Shown here piece after piece: positions 42,436-51,797 of a stretch of 64,000 bases of DNA (its first letter is position 1; each line of letters begins with the position of its first letter). The notes beneath the pieces were generated by a model. That model was not told where the DNA came from. It saw only the letters and a program-made list of their open reading frames with translations, and ran no database searches. Source of the DNA: Microbacterium limosum (GTDB lineage: Bacteria > Actinomycetota > Actinomycetes > Actinomycetales > Microbacteriaceae); the NCBI RefSeq assembly GCF_036324365.1, contig NZ_CP137080.1, forward strand, positions 2,728,001-2,792,000. Direction: 5' to 3'. Made by a program: the position numbers and the translations under genes.

Positions 42436-43539
42436 ATGCGAAGGATCATCACGCGCGCGCTGTACGGCGCGCTTCTCGGGGGCGGCATCGCCCTCGTCGG
42501 CACCGGCATCGCTCACGCCGCCGACACCTCCGGCGAAGACGGCCTCGCCTCCGGCACGCAGGGCCTCATCGGCATCACGGCCCCGGTGACGGTGGGCGGC
42601 AACGCCGTGTCGCTCATCGGCGACAGCGAGACCGCGGATGCCGAGACCGCTCCCGCACCCGCGGCGCCCACACCGGCGGGATCCACCTCGGGTGCCGACG
42701 GGGCCGCGTCGGGGAGCCAGGCCATCATCCAGGTCGACGTCCCCGTCACCGTCTCGGGCAACGGGATCTCCGTCGTCGGGGACAGCTCGAGCGATGGCGC
42801 GACCACCGGGTCATCCGCGCCCGCCGAGGCTCCGGCGCCTTCCGAGGCACCGGCCGACACCGCCCCCACGACGGACGGCGAGGACGGGATCGCCTCCGGC
42901 ACCCAGGTCGTCGCGCCCGTGCAGGCGCCGGTGACCGTCGGCGGCAACGCCATCTCCGTCCTCGGCGACAGCGAGAGCGAAGGCACCACCGCGGCACCCG
43001 CCCCGGCAGCCGGAGACACCACCGGCGAGCCCGCGACAACCGGCGAAGACGGCATCGCCGGAGGCACCCAGCTGGTTGCGCCCGTGCAGATGCCGATCAC
43101 CGTCGGCGGCAACGCCATCTCCGTCCTCGGCGACAGCGAATCCTCCGGCACGGCGACCTCGGCTCGGACCGGCGGCACGCCGGTCACGCTGGGCGGCAAC
43201 GCCGTCTCCGTCGGCGGCGACAGCACGACGACGGATCCCGTGACGAGTGCACCCGGTGACCCCGGCACCCCGGGTACGCCCGGAACCCCCGGGGCTCCCG
43301 GCACCCCAGGCACCCCGGGCACTCCGGGCACACCCGGCAGCCCCGGCAGCACCGGGACCGGAGGGTCGGCCATCACGGGCCAGGCATCGGGAGCGATGCT
43401 CGCGTCCGTCGGGTCGACGACCCTCGCCTCGACGGGTTCAACGCCCCTCGGCCAGCTCGCCCTGGCAGCGCTGATCCCGCTCCTGGCGGGACTGGGGCTG
43501 TGCGTGGGTGCGGCGCGTACGCATCGCCTCCGCGCCTGA
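42436..43539 (+). CDS. Chaplin-like repeat protein with collagen-like stretch and LAXTG-type sorting signal
   Basis: 367 residues from ATG 42436, with AGGAGAAG upstream. The signal peptide ends near residue 28 (AHA). Five chaplin-like repeats lie at about 35-64, 86-116, 147-178, 204-233 and 247-262, each with a core like PVTVGGNAISVLGDS. They lack the cysteine pair of Streptomyces short chaplins. A GTP-G collagen-like run spans 274-304. LASTG (330-334), a helix (338-358) and a basic end RTHRLRA form a sorting signal of the kind used by class E sortases. It is probably wall-anchored and may alter surface hydrophobicity. Confidence 0.78.
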   Translation: MRRIITRALYGALLGGGIALVGTGIAHAADTSGEDGLASGTQGLIGITAPVTVGGNAVSLIGDSETADAETAPAPAAPTPAGSTSGADGAASGSQAIIQVDVPVTVSGNGISVVGDSSSDGATTGSSAPAEAPAPSEAPADTAPTTDGEDGIASGTQVVAPVQAPVTVGGNAISVLGDSESEGTTAAPAPAAGDTTGEPATTGEDGIAGGTQLVAPVQMPITVGGNAISVLGDSESSGTATSARTGGTPVTLGGNAVSVGGDSTTTDPVTSAPGDPGTPGTPGTPGAPGTPGTPGTPGTPGSPGSTGTGGSAITGQASGAMLASVGSTTLASTGSTPLGQLALAALIPLLAGLGLCVGAARTHRLRA

Positions 43540-43549
43540 GCCCAGACGA

Positions 43550-43585
43550 CGGATGCCGCGGGCCCCGAAGGACCCGCGGCATCCG
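43550..43585. terminator. Hairpin between convergent chaplin-like gene and rplI
   Basis: A perfect 13-bp stem CGGATGCCGCGGG/CCCGCGGCATCCG with a 10-nt loop lies between the two stop codons. No T run follows, but the position suits a bidirectional terminator. Confidence 0.65.
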
Positions 43586-43597
43586 TGCCGGGCGCGC

Positions 43598-44050
43598 CTA
43601 CTTGGCCGCGACGACCACCAGCGTGATCACGGCGGTCACGTCGTCGCGAAGACGAACCGTGGCCTCGTGCTCGCCGATCGACCTGATCGGCGACGTGATG
43701 TGGATCTTGCGCTTGTCCAGGTCGCCGAGACCCGCGGCCTTGACCGCATCGGCGATGTCGCCGGTCTTGACGGAACCGAACAGGCGACCCTCCTTGCCGG
43801 CCGTGACGGCCAGGCGGACGGAGGAACCCTCGAGGTTCGACTTGAGGGCGAGGGCCTCTTCGTGATCGTGGATCGCGCGCGACTCGCGGGCTGCGCGGAT
43901 GGACGCAACCTGCTTCTCGCCACCGCGCGACCACGCAACGGCAAAGCCCTGGGGGATGAGGTAGTTGCGGGCGTACCCGTTCTTGACCTCGATGACGTCA
44001 CCGGCGCTGCCGAGACCGGCCACCTCGCTCGTGAGAATCAGCTTCGACAT
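43598..44050 (-). CDS. rplI: 50S ribosomal protein L9
   Basis: 150 residues of standard length, with the N-terminal RNA-binding domain ([24 protein letters not shown]), the central helix and the C-terminal domain. It follows rpsR after 9 bp with AAGGAG upstream, as the last gene of rpsF-ssb-rpsR-rplI. Confidence 0.97.
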   Translation of the reverse strand: MSKLILTSEVAGLGSAGDVIEVKNGYARNYLIPQGFAVAWSRGGEKQVASIRAARESRAIHDHEEALALKSNLEGSSVRLAVTAGKEGRLFGSVKTGDIADAVKAAGLGDLDKRKIHITSPIRSIGEHEATVRLRDDVTAVITLVVVAAK

Positions 44051-44059
44051 GAGAACTCC

Positions 44060-44314
44060 TTAGCGGCCAGCGCCGGCGTAGGGCAGGAGCGCCATCTCGC
44101 GGGCGTTCTTGATCGCGGTCGCGATGAGGCGCTGCTCCTGCACCGAGACACCGGTGATACGACGGGCACGGATCTTGCCGCGCTCCGAGACGAACTTGCG
44201 AAGCGTGGCGACATCCTTGTAGTCGATGACGCCGACGCGGGTCGGCTTCGCGGGAGCGGCGTTCTTCGCGCCCTTCCGCGGCTTGCGGCGGTCGCCGCTT
44301 GACTTTCCAGCCAT
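44060..44314 (-). CDS. rpsR: 30S ribosomal protein S18
   Basis: 84 residues. The conserved core [19 protein letters not shown] and [29 protein letters not shown] is present. There is a basic N-terminal extension and no zinc-binding cysteines (the C-minus form). Its product binds S6 from the same operon. Confidence 0.97.
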   Translation of the reverse strand: MAGKSSGDRRKPRKGAKNAAPAKPTRVGVIDYKDVATLRKFVSERGKIRARRITGVSVQEQRLIATAIKNAREMALLPYAGAGR

Positions 44315-44388
44315 GTGGTTTTCCTTTGGGTGAGGGTCGGATGCCGCAGGTCACGCGCGGGGGCGGCCGGCGCGGCATCCGGAATCGT

Positions 44389-44889
44389 TCAGAAGGGGGT
44401 GTCGTCGCCGTAGGCGCCGGGGGCGCTCCAGCCGTCTGCGCCGCCGCCGGTGTTCGACTGCGCGGGCGTCGCCCACGGCTCGTCGGCCACCTGGCCGCGG
44501 TTCTGACCGCCACCGCCGCTGCCGCCCTGCGCGCGGGTGACCTGCGCCGTGGCGTAGCGGAGCGAGGGGCCGATCTCGTCGACCTCGAGCTCGATCGAGG
44601 TGCGGTTGTTGCCCTCGCGGTCCTGGTAGTTGCGCTGCTTCAGACGCCCGGTCGCGATGACCCGCGCGCCCTTCGTCAGCGAACCCGCGACGTGCTCGGC
44701 GAAGTCACGCCAGACGCTCGCGCGGAGGAACAGCGCATCGCCGTCCTTCCACTCGTTTGCCTGACGGTCGAACGTGCGCGGCGTCGACGCGATCGTGAAG
44801 TTCGCGACAGGGAGCCCGTTCTGCGTGTACCGCAGCTCGGGGTCGGCCGTGAGGTTTCCCACGACGGTGATGATCGTCTCGCCGGCCAT
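44389..44889 (-). CDS. ssb: Single-stranded DNA-binding protein
   Basis: 166 residues. The OB fold covers about residues 1-110 ([26 protein letters not shown]); a Gly/Gln-rich linker and the acidic tip DDTPF for protein partners follow. It sits between rpsF and rpsR as in most Actinobacteria. Confidence 0.97.
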   Translation of the reverse strand: MAGETIITVVGNLTADPELRYTQNGLPVANFTIASTPRTFDRQANEWKDGDALFLRASVWRDFAEHVAGSLTKGARVIATGRLKQRNYQDREGNNRTSIELEVDEIGPSLRYATAQVTRAQGGSGGGGQNRGQVADEPWATPAQSNTGGGADGWSAPGAYGDDTPF

Positions 44890-44894
44890 CAGAC

Positions 44895-45278
44895 TTACGC
44901 CTTCGCTGCCTTGGCGGGAGCGGCGGCCTTGCGGGCGGCCTTCTCCTCGGAGCGCTTCTTCTCGGCGGCGACGAGCGCGATGGCCTCCTCGGCACGCAGC
45001 ACCTTGGTGCGCATGACGGCTTCGGAGAGCTTGAGCTGGCGGTCCAGCTCCTGCGTGGCCTCGCTCGTGGCGGTGAAGTTCACGACGGCGTAGATGCCTT
45101 CGTTCTTCTTCTGGATCTCGTACGCCAGGCGCCGGCGACCCCAGATGTCGACGTTGTCGATCGTGCCGCCGTCATTCGTGATGACCTTGAGGAACTTGTC
45201 AAGGTTCGGGGCGACCGTACGCTCGTCGATCTCGGGCTGCAGGATGACCATGAGCTCGTACTGGTGCGAGTGCGTCAC
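44895..45278 (-). CDS. rpsF: 30S ribosomal protein S6
   Basis: 127 residues from GTG 45278 with a strong GGAGGTG upstream. The S6 fold is seen in [13 protein letters not shown] and [23 protein letters not shown], with an Ala/Lys-rich C-terminal tail. First gene of the operon. Confidence 0.96.
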   Translation of the reverse strand: MTHSHQYELMVILQPEIDERTVAPNLDKFLKVITNDGGTIDNVDIWGRRRLAYEIQKKNEGIYAVVNFTATSEATQELDRQLKLSEAVMRTKVLRAEEAIALVAAEKKRSEEKAARKAAAPAKAAKA

Positions 45279-45304
45279 TAACCCACCTCCTTCGGACTAG
45301 AACG

Positions 45305-45327
45305 GCTGCCGGGCATCTCCCGGCAGC
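45305..45327 (-). promoter_or_regulatory. 5'-leader hairpin of the rpsF operon
   Basis: A 9-bp stem GCTGCCGGG/CCCGGCAGC with a 5-nt loop sits 27 bp upstream of the rpsF start. S6:S18 leader regulation is known for rpsF operons, but the full motif could not be confirmed. A TAGAGT hexamer near 45395-45400 on the minus strand could be a -10. The rest of 45328-45621 contains nothing recognisable. Confidence 0.35.
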
Positions 45328-45621
45328 AGGAGGGTGTGTGCACGTGTCTCGGGCTTACGCGGACAGGGCCACCGCCAGACAACCTCTCTACTCTAGCCGA
45401 TCCGCGCGGATGCCGGGGAACCGGGGGTCGAGCGCGCATTCACCCCGCCGCCGACCGCGTCGGCCCGAGCCTCGCCCGCATGCTCCCGCTTCTCGGTCAC
45501 CGCCACGTCCTCCGGTCGCTCCGTCATCGGGGGCGTTCCGCCACCGCCCGCGGCGCCCAGTCTGCCGTGAAACGGCCCCGGCGCTCCGGCGCCCCGCCCG
45601 CGTGCGGGGCGCGCGCCGCCG

Positions 45622-45996
45622 TCAGCCCACGCCGAGGTCGGCGAGCTCCGGCTCGCTCAGCATCCGCGAACGGATGAGAAAGCGCATCCCCGTCGGCCCC
45701 TCGACGCTGAACCCGGCCCCTCGCCCCGGCACCACGTCGATGGTGAGGTGTGTGTACTTCCAGTACTCGAACTGCGACTCCGACATGTAGACCTCGATCG
45801 GGTCGTCCAGGCCGGCGTCGATCGTGCCGAGCAGCACGTCGGAGGGACCCGTCACGAACATGCCGACGGGGTAGCACATCGGTGCGCTGCCGTCGCAGCA
45901 GCCGCCGGACTGGTGGAACATGAGAGGTCCGTGCTGGGTGGTCAACTGCCGCAGAAGGGATGCCGCGGCATCCGTCGCGGCGACGCGTTCGGTCAT
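45622..45996 (-). CDS. DUF779 protein, aldehyde dehydrogenase partner
   Basis: 124 residues from ATG 45996. The family core is present: HGPLMFHQSGGCCDGSAPMC with its cysteine cluster, LLGTIDAG and FEYWKYTHLTIDVV. DUF779 genes almost always follow an aldehyde dehydrogenase gene, as here. The function is undefined; the cysteines may bind metal or form a redox site. Confidence 0.85.
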   Translation of the reverse strand: MTERVAATDAAASLLRQLTTQHGPLMFHQSGGCCDGSAPMCYPVGMFVTGPSDVLLGTIDAGLDDPIEVYMSESQFEYWKYTHLTIDVVPGRGAGFSVEGPTGMRFLIRSRMLSEPELADLGVG

Positions 45997-46140
45997 GTCT
46001 GCGCTCCTCTCGAGCCTCGCTGTGGGCCCCTTCGTCCGCGATGACGCTCGGCATCGCGGGGTGTACATTGCGGACGACGGGGTGTGGCGGCGTCGGGGCG
46101 GGCACCCGGGGGGAAAAAGGATGCCCGCCCCCCGCTCGGA

Positions 46141-47688
46141 TCAGAAGAAGCCCATGGGCCCTTCGGCGTACGACACGAGCAAGTTCTTCGTCTGCTGATA
46201 GTGATCGAGCATCTTGAGGTGGTTCTCCCGCCCGATGCCCGACTGCTTGTACCCGCCGAACGCCGCGTGCGCCGGGTACTGGTGGTACGTGTTCGTCCAC
46301 ACGCGCCCGGCCTCGATGCCGCGCCCCGCGCGGTACGCCGTGTCGCCGCTGCGGCTCCACACCCCCGCGCCGAGGCCGTAGAGCGTCTCGTTCGCGATCG
46401 ACATGGCCTCGTCGAACCCGTCGAAGGAGGTGACCGAAACCACCGGCCCGAAGATCTCCTCCTGGAAGATGCGCATGTCGTTCGTCCCCTCGAACACGGT
46501 CGGCGCCACGTAGTAGCCCTCCGCGAGATCGCCCCCGAGGTCCACCCTCTCGCCGCCGGCGAGCAGCTTCGCGCCGCCCTCCTTGCCGATCTGGATGTAC
46601 GACAGGATCTTCTCGAGCTGGTCGTTGGATGCCTGGGCGCCGATCATCGTCGCGGGGTCGAGCGGGTTGCCCTGAACGATCCTGCCGACCCGCTCGAGCG
46701 CGTCCCCGAGGAACCCTTCGTAGATGGAGCGCTGGATGAGCGCCCGCGACGGACACGTGCAGACCTCGCCCTGGTTCAGGGCGAAGAACGTGAAACCCTC
46801 GAGGGCCTTGTCGTAGTAGTCGTCCTTGGCCCGGGCGACGTCCTCGAAGAAGACGTTCGCGCTCTTGCCACCGAGCTCGAGGGTCACGGGGATCAGGTTC
46901 TGCGACGCGTACTGCATGATCAGGCGCCCCGTCGTCGTCTCACCCGTGAACGCGACCTTGCGGATGCGCTTGTGCTGCGCGAGCGGCGCACCCGCCTCGA
47001 TCCCGAACCCGTTGACGATGTTCACGACACCCGGCGGCAGCAGGTCGCCGATGATGTCGAAGAGGAAGAGAAGGGATGCCGGGGTCTGCTCCGCCGGCTT
47101 GAGCACGATGCAGTTGCCTGCCGCAAGAGCGGGGGCGAGCTTCCACGTCGCCATGAGGATCGGGAAGTTCCAGGGGATGATCTGACCCACGACGCCGAGC
47201 GGCTCGTGGAAGTGGTACGCCACGGTGTCCTCGTCGAGCTGGCTGAGCGACCCCTCCTGCGCCCGCAGCACGCCGGCGAAGTAGCGGAAGTGATCGACGG
47301 CGAGGGGGATGTCGGCGGCGAGCGTCTCGCGGATCGGCTTGCCGTTCTCCCACGTCTCGGCGACGGCGATCTTCTCCAGGTTCTCCTCGATGCGGTCGGC
47401 GATCTTGTTGAGGATGTTCGCGCGCTCGGCCGGGCTCGTCTTGCCCCAGGAGGCGAACGCCTTCCAGGCGACGTCGACGGCTCGGTCGATGTCCTCGACG
47501 GTGCCGCGGCCGACCTCGCAGAACGGCTTGCCCGTGACGGGGGAGATGTTCTCGAAGTACTGGCCCTTCACCGGCTCGACGAACTCGCCGCCGATGTAGT
47601 GCCCGTAGCGGGAGCGGTACTCGGCGAGCGCCCCGCGCTGGCCGGGAGCGGCGTAGACGCTCGAGACGCCCTCTTCGACGATGGTCAT
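46141..47688 (-). CDS. NAD-dependent aldehyde dehydrogenase (acetaldehyde dehydrogenase type)
   Basis: 515 residues. Conserved features: PWNFP (172-176), general base E271 in LELGGKSA, and catalytic C310 in [11 protein letters not shown]. The sequence type is that of ExaC/AcoD-like dehydrogenases which oxidise acetaldehyde and short aldehydes to acids. It is followed by DUF779 and preceded on the same strand by a GAF regulator, so ethanol or acetoin-derived aldehydes are plausible substrates. Confidence 0.92.
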   Translation of the reverse strand: MTIVEEGVSSVYAAPGQRGALAEYRSRYGHYIGGEFVEPVKGQYFENISPVTGKPFCEVGRGTVEDIDRAVDVAWKAFASWGKTSPAERANILNKIADRIEENLEKIAVAETWENGKPIRETLAADIPLAVDHFRYFAGVLRAQEGSLSQLDEDTVAYHFHEPLGVVGQIIPWNFPILMATWKLAPALAAGNCIVLKPAEQTPASLLFLFDIIGDLLPPGVVNIVNGFGIEAGAPLAQHKRIRKVAFTGETTTGRLIMQYASQNLIPVTLELGGKSANVFFEDVARAKDDYYDKALEGFTFFALNQGEVCTCPSRALIQRSIYEGFLGDALERVGRIVQGNPLDPATMIGAQASNDQLEKILSYIQIGKEGGAKLLAGGERVDLGGDLAEGYYVAPTVFEGTNDMRIFQEEIFGPVVSVTSFDGFDEAMSIANETLYGLGAGVWSRSGDTAYRAGRGIEAGRVWTNTYHQYPAHAAFGGYKQSGIGRENHLKMLDHYQQTKNLLVSYAEGPMGFF

Positions 47689-47739
47689 GTCTGTCTCCTT
47701 CGACGTGTCATGAGTGCCGGGCGTGAGGCCGCGGCAGGT

Positions 47740-47776
47740 GGCACAACGCTATGCCGCGCAACGTTGCATTCCGTTG
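47740..47776. promoter_or_regulatory. Candidate operator upstream of the aldehyde dehydrogenase gene
   Basis: The perfect palindrome GCAACGTTGC (47758-47767) is flanked by half-sites GCACAACG to the left and CGTTGCAC to the right, 50-90 bp upstream of the start codon. Likely target of the adjacent GAF regulator. Confidence 0.4.
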
Positions 47777-47831
47777 CACGCCCCGGGCGGGGCCCCGCGC
47801 ATCCGGCCGCGGGCCGAGCGCCGCCGCCGTG

Positions 47832-49160
47832 TCAGCCCTCGAGGCGCTCCAGACGCGCCACGAGCCCCGCGCGCCGCGGCGAGCGGGAGGGCAGCAGGCG
47901 CAGGCAGAGCTGCAGCACCTCGGCGTCGTCGGCCGCCGCCTCGGTGTCGGCGTACGCCAGCAAGACGTCCACCCGCGCCTCCGCGAGAAGGGCCTCGCGG
48001 AGGGCGAGGTGCACCCCCTGGCGGAAGTCCTCCACGCCGGGTCCCACCGACTCCGGCAGCACGGCGCCCCGGTAGGCGGCGAGCGCGACGCGGTGGGCGC
48101 CCCGGTCCAAGAGCGACAGCACCTGGTGGGCGTCAGTCTCGAGGTCGGCGAGCAGCCGGTACGGGCGCGAGGCCGGCACGAGGTGAGGGGCGACGCGCTC
48201 GAGCACCTTCCGCAGCCGCACCATCTCGGGTCGCAGCGTCTCGGGTCCGGCGCCCGCGCCGTAGACCAGGTCCGCGAGAGCCTCCGCCGAGAGCCCCTGG
48301 CGGTGGGTGGCGAGCATGACGAGGATCTCGGCGTGACGGGCGCTCAGTTCCGTCACCGTGTCGCCGCCCTCCCGGGCCACCTCCAGCAGCGCGCGCGATC
48401 GGCCGAGAACACGCAGCGTCGAGCGCGTCGGCTCGGCGGCGGGCGGACGCGGGCGTCGTCGAGCGGGAGACGCGGCCTGCTCCCGGGCACGCAGGCGCGC
48501 GACGAGCAGCTCTCCCTCGACGGCGCGCGCCGTGGCATCCACGAGAAGCTGCGCCTGAGGGGTGACGGCGTTGGCCCCGCCCGTGACATCGATCACCCCG
48601 AGGATGCGCCGGGTCTCCGGATCGTGCACGGGGGCCGCCGTGCAGCTCCAGGGCTGCACGAGCCGGTTGTAGTGCTCGGCGCCGTGGATCTGCACGGACC
48701 GGTCGAGCGCGAGCGCCGTGCCCGGAGCCGCCGTGCCGACCGCCGCCTCCGACCAGTTGGCGCCGGCCACGAAACCCATCTCTCCCGTGAGGTTGCGCAC
48801 GTGCCGATCGCCCTCCACCCAGAGGAGCCTGCCCGCGGCATCCCCCACGGCGACGGCGACGCCGGCGTCCGCGGCATCACCGGGGAGCAGGAGGGCGCGG
48901 ATCATCTCGAGGGCCCCCGCGAGCGGATGCGTGCGGCGGTACTCCTCCAACTCCTCGGCCGTCAGGGCGACGGGTGGCAGAGCCTCGGCGCCGACCATGC
49001 CCGCGAGCGAGCGTCGCCATGACTCCCGCACGAGCGGCCGGACATCGCGCAGCCGCTCATCGCCGGGATTGCCCAGCACGAGCTCGTCGTGCGCGCGCTC
49101 GATCAGCAGACGGGACGTCTGCGGCGAGACCTCCCGGCGCGGCGACCACGGCGACGGCAT
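47832..49160 (-). CDS. GAF-domain transcriptional regulator
   Basis: 442 residues from ATG 49160. The N-terminal half has the layout of AcoR-type sensors: VRESWRRSL near residue 45, then a GAF domain with GFVAGANWSEAAVGTAAPGTAL and HYNRLVQPWSCTAAPVHD. There is no sigma-54 AAA domain; the C-terminal half has a winged-helix-like segment (LSARHAEILVMLATHRQGLSAEALADLVYG) followed by bacterial-activator-like helices. This form is common upstream of actinobacterial aldehyde dehydrogenase genes, which it probably activates. Confidence 0.8.
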   Translation of the reverse strand: MPSPWSPRREVSPQTSRLLIERAHDELVLGNPGDERLRDVRPLVRESWRRSLAGMVGAEALPPVALTAEELEEYRRTHPLAGALEMIRALLLPGDAADAGVAVAVGDAAGRLLWVEGDRHVRNLTGEMGFVAGANWSEAAVGTAAPGTALALDRSVQIHGAEHYNRLVQPWSCTAAPVHDPETRRILGVIDVTGGANAVTPQAQLLVDATARAVEGELLVARLRAREQAASPARRRPRPPAAEPTRSTLRVLGRSRALLEVAREGGDTVTELSARHAEILVMLATHRQGLSAEALADLVYGAGAGPETLRPEMVRLRKVLERVAPHLVPASRPYRLLADLETDAHQVLSLLDRGAHRVALAAYRGAVLPESVGPGVEDFRQGVHLALREALLAEARVDVLLAYADTEAAADDAEVLQLCLRLLPSRSPRRAGLVARLERLEG

Positions 49161-49299
49161 GCGCCCCCCATCTCCAGTGACGGTTCGCACAGGATACCCG
49201 CCATCTCTGTCCCGGCCCAGGGGCCTGACGTCGACGATCGATCTCGCCCGCAACGGCGCGGTCGGCTGCCCACCGGATGCCGCGGCTAGCGTTGTCCCC

Positions 49300-50286
49300 A
49301 TGAAGGTGACGGTGCTGGCGGGCGGCGTGGGCGGCGCGCGGTTCGCGCGAGGCGTGCGCGAGCACGCGCGGCGCTCCGGCGACATCGAGCGGATCGACGT
49401 CGTGGTCAACACCGGCGACGACTGGTGGCTGGCGGGAGTGCGCATCTGGCCCGACCACGACTCCCTCCTCTACACCCTCGCCGGCGAGAACGACGACGAA
49501 CGCGGGTGGGGCCGCCGCGGCGAGAGCGAGCGCGTCGCCGCCGAGCTGCAGGCGTGGGGCGTCACCCCGCCGTGGTTCACGCTCGGCGACCTCGACCTCG
49601 GCACCCACCTCGCGCGCACGGCGTGGCTGCGCGCGGGCGAGACCCCGAGCCAGGTCGCCCGCCGGCTCGGTACGAGGTGGGACCTCGGCGTCACGCTGCA
49701 CCCCGCCACCGACGACGAGATCGACACGCACGTCGTCGTCGAGGGCGGCGACCGGATGCACTTCCAGGAGTGGTGGACCCGCCACCGCGCCTCGCTGCCG
49801 GCGATCCGGTTCGAACATGCGGGGATCGCGAAGGCGAGCCCCGCACCGGCCGCCCTCGCCGCCATCGGGGCGGCCGACGTCGTCCTGGTCGCGCCCTCCA
49901 ACCCCGTCGTCTCGATCGGTCCGATCCTCGCTATCCCCGGCATGCGCGACGCCCTCCGCCGGGCCCCGGCCCCCGTCGTGGGCGTGTCGGGCATCATCGG
50001 CGGGGCCGCCGTGCGGGGCATGGCCGACTCGTGCCTCGCCGCGATCGGCGTGGAGACGGATGCCGCGGCCGTCGCCCGGCACTACGGAGCGCGCTCGCGA
50101 GGGGGGCTGCTCGATGGCTGGCTCGTGGCGGAGGAGGACGCGGCATCCGGCCCGGCGCTCACGGCCGACGGCATCCCGAGCGTCGCCGTCCCCCTGTGGA
50201 TGCGCGACGCCGACACGTCGGCCCGCCTGGCCGCAGACGCGCTCGCGCACGCGTCGACGCTGCGGGCGGACGCGCGGCGGGCCTGA
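49300..50286 (+). CDS. fbiA: 2-phospho-L-lactate transferase / FbiA (coenzyme F420 biosynthesis)
   Basis: 328 residues from ATG 49300. The family motifs are visible: TVLAGGVGGARFARGV at the start, WFTLGDLDLGTHLARTAWL and APSNPVVSIGPILAIPGM. It joins the guanosine-activated phospho-acid to the deazaflavin Fo in F420 synthesis. Other fbi genes are not in the window. It stands alone and divergent from the GAF regulator. Confidence 0.9.
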   Translation: MKVTVLAGGVGGARFARGVREHARRSGDIERIDVVVNTGDDWWLAGVRIWPDHDSLLYTLAGENDDERGWGRRGESERVAAELQAWGVTPPWFTLGDLDLGTHLARTAWLRAGETPSQVARRLGTRWDLGVTLHPATDDEIDTHVVVEGGDRMHFQEWWTRHRASLPAIRFEHAGIAKASPAPAALAAIGAADVVLVAPSNPVVSIGPILAIPGMRDALRRAPAPVVGVSGIIGGAAVRGMADSCLAAIGVETDAAAVARHYGARSRGGLLDGWLVAEEDAASGPALTADGIPSVAVPLWMRDADTSARLAADALAHASTLRADARRA

Positions 50287-50298
50287 AGCGACCGGGTC

Positions 50299-51726
50299 TC
50301 AGCCCTGCTGGGCCCACCACTCCCGCAGGCGCCGCTCCGCCTCGTCCGGGCCGAGCACGCCCTCATCGAGCCGCAGGTCGAGCAGGAACCGGTAGGCGGC
50401 ACCCACTTGAGGGCCGGGCCGCAGGCCCAGCACCTCCTGAATGCGGTTGCCGTCGAGCTCGGGGCGGATCGCGTCGAGCTCCTCCTGCGCGGCCAACTCG
50501 TCGATCCGGCGCTCGATGTCGTCGTACGCCGAGCGGAGCCGGGCGGCCTTGCGCTTGTTGCGGGTCGTGACATCGGCCCGCGTGAGGATGTGGAGGCGCT
50601 CGAGGTTCTCTCCCGCGTCCCGCACATACCGGCGCACGGCGGAGTCGGTCCAGGTGCCCTCCGCGTAGCCGAAGAAGCGCAGGTGCTGCTCGATCAGCTG
50701 CGTGACGGCCGCGGTCGTGGCGGTGTCGAACCGCAGCGCGCTCAGGCGCTTGCGGGCGAGGCGCGCCCCGACGACGTCGTGATGGTGGAAGCTCACGCCC
50801 CCTCCGGGCTCGAGCTTGCGCGTCGCGGGCTTGCCGATGTCGTGCAGCAGCGCCGCCAGGCGCAGCACGAGGTCGGGCGCCGTGCCGGGTCGTCGCACGC
50901 GCTCGAGGTCGATCGCCTGGCGCAGCACCGTGAGGGAGTGCTCGTAGACGTCCTTGTGGTGGTGGTGCTCGTCGACCTCGAGGCGGAGGGCGGGGACCTC
51001 CGGCAGGAACACCTCGGCGAGCTCCGTGTCGACGAGGATGCGCAGGCCCAGCACGGGGTCGGCCGACTGCAGCAGCCGCACCAGCTCGCCCTGCACGCGC
51101 TCGGCGCTGACGATCGAGAGCGATTCGCGCATGCGCGCCATGGCCTCGAGCGCGGCCGCATCGACGGCGAACCCGAGCTGCCCCGCGAAACGGGCGGCCC
51201 GCAGCATCCGCAGCGGATCGTCTCCGAAGCTGACGTCGGGGGATGCCGGGGTGCGCAGCACGCGCGCCAGGAGATCCTCCACCCCTCCCGTCGGATCGAC
51301 GAGGCGGCGCTCCGGGACCCGCAGGGCCATGGCGTTCACGGTGAAGTCGCGGCGGCCGAGATCGGCCTCGAGCGAATCGCCGAACGCGACGACGGGCTTG
51401 CGCGAGGCGCCGTCGTACGCGTCGGCGCGATAGGTCGTGATCTCGACCTGCTCGCCCCGGACCCGCGCGCCGATCGTGCCGAAGTCGCGCCCCATGTCCC
51501 ACTGCGCCGTGCTGATCGGGGTGACGATGCGGAGGATGTCGTCGGGCCGGGCGTCGGTCGCGAAGTCGAGGTCGTTGGTGGCCCGGCCGAGGAAGGCGTC
51601 CCGCACGGGGCCGCCGACGACGGCGAACTCGAACCCGGCGCCGGCGAACGCGTCGGCGAGCGTCGCGACGACGGGCGAGGCCGCCAGGGCCTCGAGTCGC
51701 GCGAGGCCCTCGGCCATGCTCACCAT
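50299..51726 (-). CDS. pcnA: CCA tRNA nucleotidyltransferase
   Basis: 475 residues from ATG 51726; ATG 51717 is also possible and better spaced from GGGAGG. The nucleotidyltransferase core FAVVGGPVRDAFLGRATNDLDF has the GG and DxD motifs; RRDFTVNAMAL and DPLRMLRAARFAGQLGF follow. A C-terminal HD-type domain (HDIGKPATR) is typical of the actinobacterial form. It repairs tRNA 3' ends. Convergent with fbiA. Confidence 0.95.
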   Translation of the reverse strand: MVSMAEGLARLEALAASPVVATLADAFAGAGFEFAVVGGPVRDAFLGRATNDLDFATDARPDDILRIVTPISTAQWDMGRDFGTIGARVRGEQVEITTYRADAYDGASRKPVVAFGDSLEADLGRRDFTVNAMALRVPERRLVDPTGGVEDLLARVLRTPASPDVSFGDDPLRMLRAARFAGQLGFAVDAAALEAMARMRESLSIVSAERVQGELVRLLQSADPVLGLRILVDTELAEVFLPEVPALRLEVDEHHHHKDVYEHSLTVLRQAIDLERVRRPGTAPDLVLRLAALLHDIGKPATRKLEPGGGVSFHHHDVVGARLARKRLSALRFDTATTAAVTQLIEQHLRFFGYAEGTWTDSAVRRYVRDAGENLERLHILTRADVTTRNKRKAARLRSAYDDIERRIDELAAQEELDAIRPELDGNRIQEVLGLRPGPQVGAAYRFLLDLRLDEGVLGPDEAERRLREWWAQQG

Positions 51727-51797
51727 GCCTCCCAGCCTACCCAGCGGCGCACCCGCCCCACGGAGCCGCACGCGCCCCGCCCGTCGTGCACGGGGGC

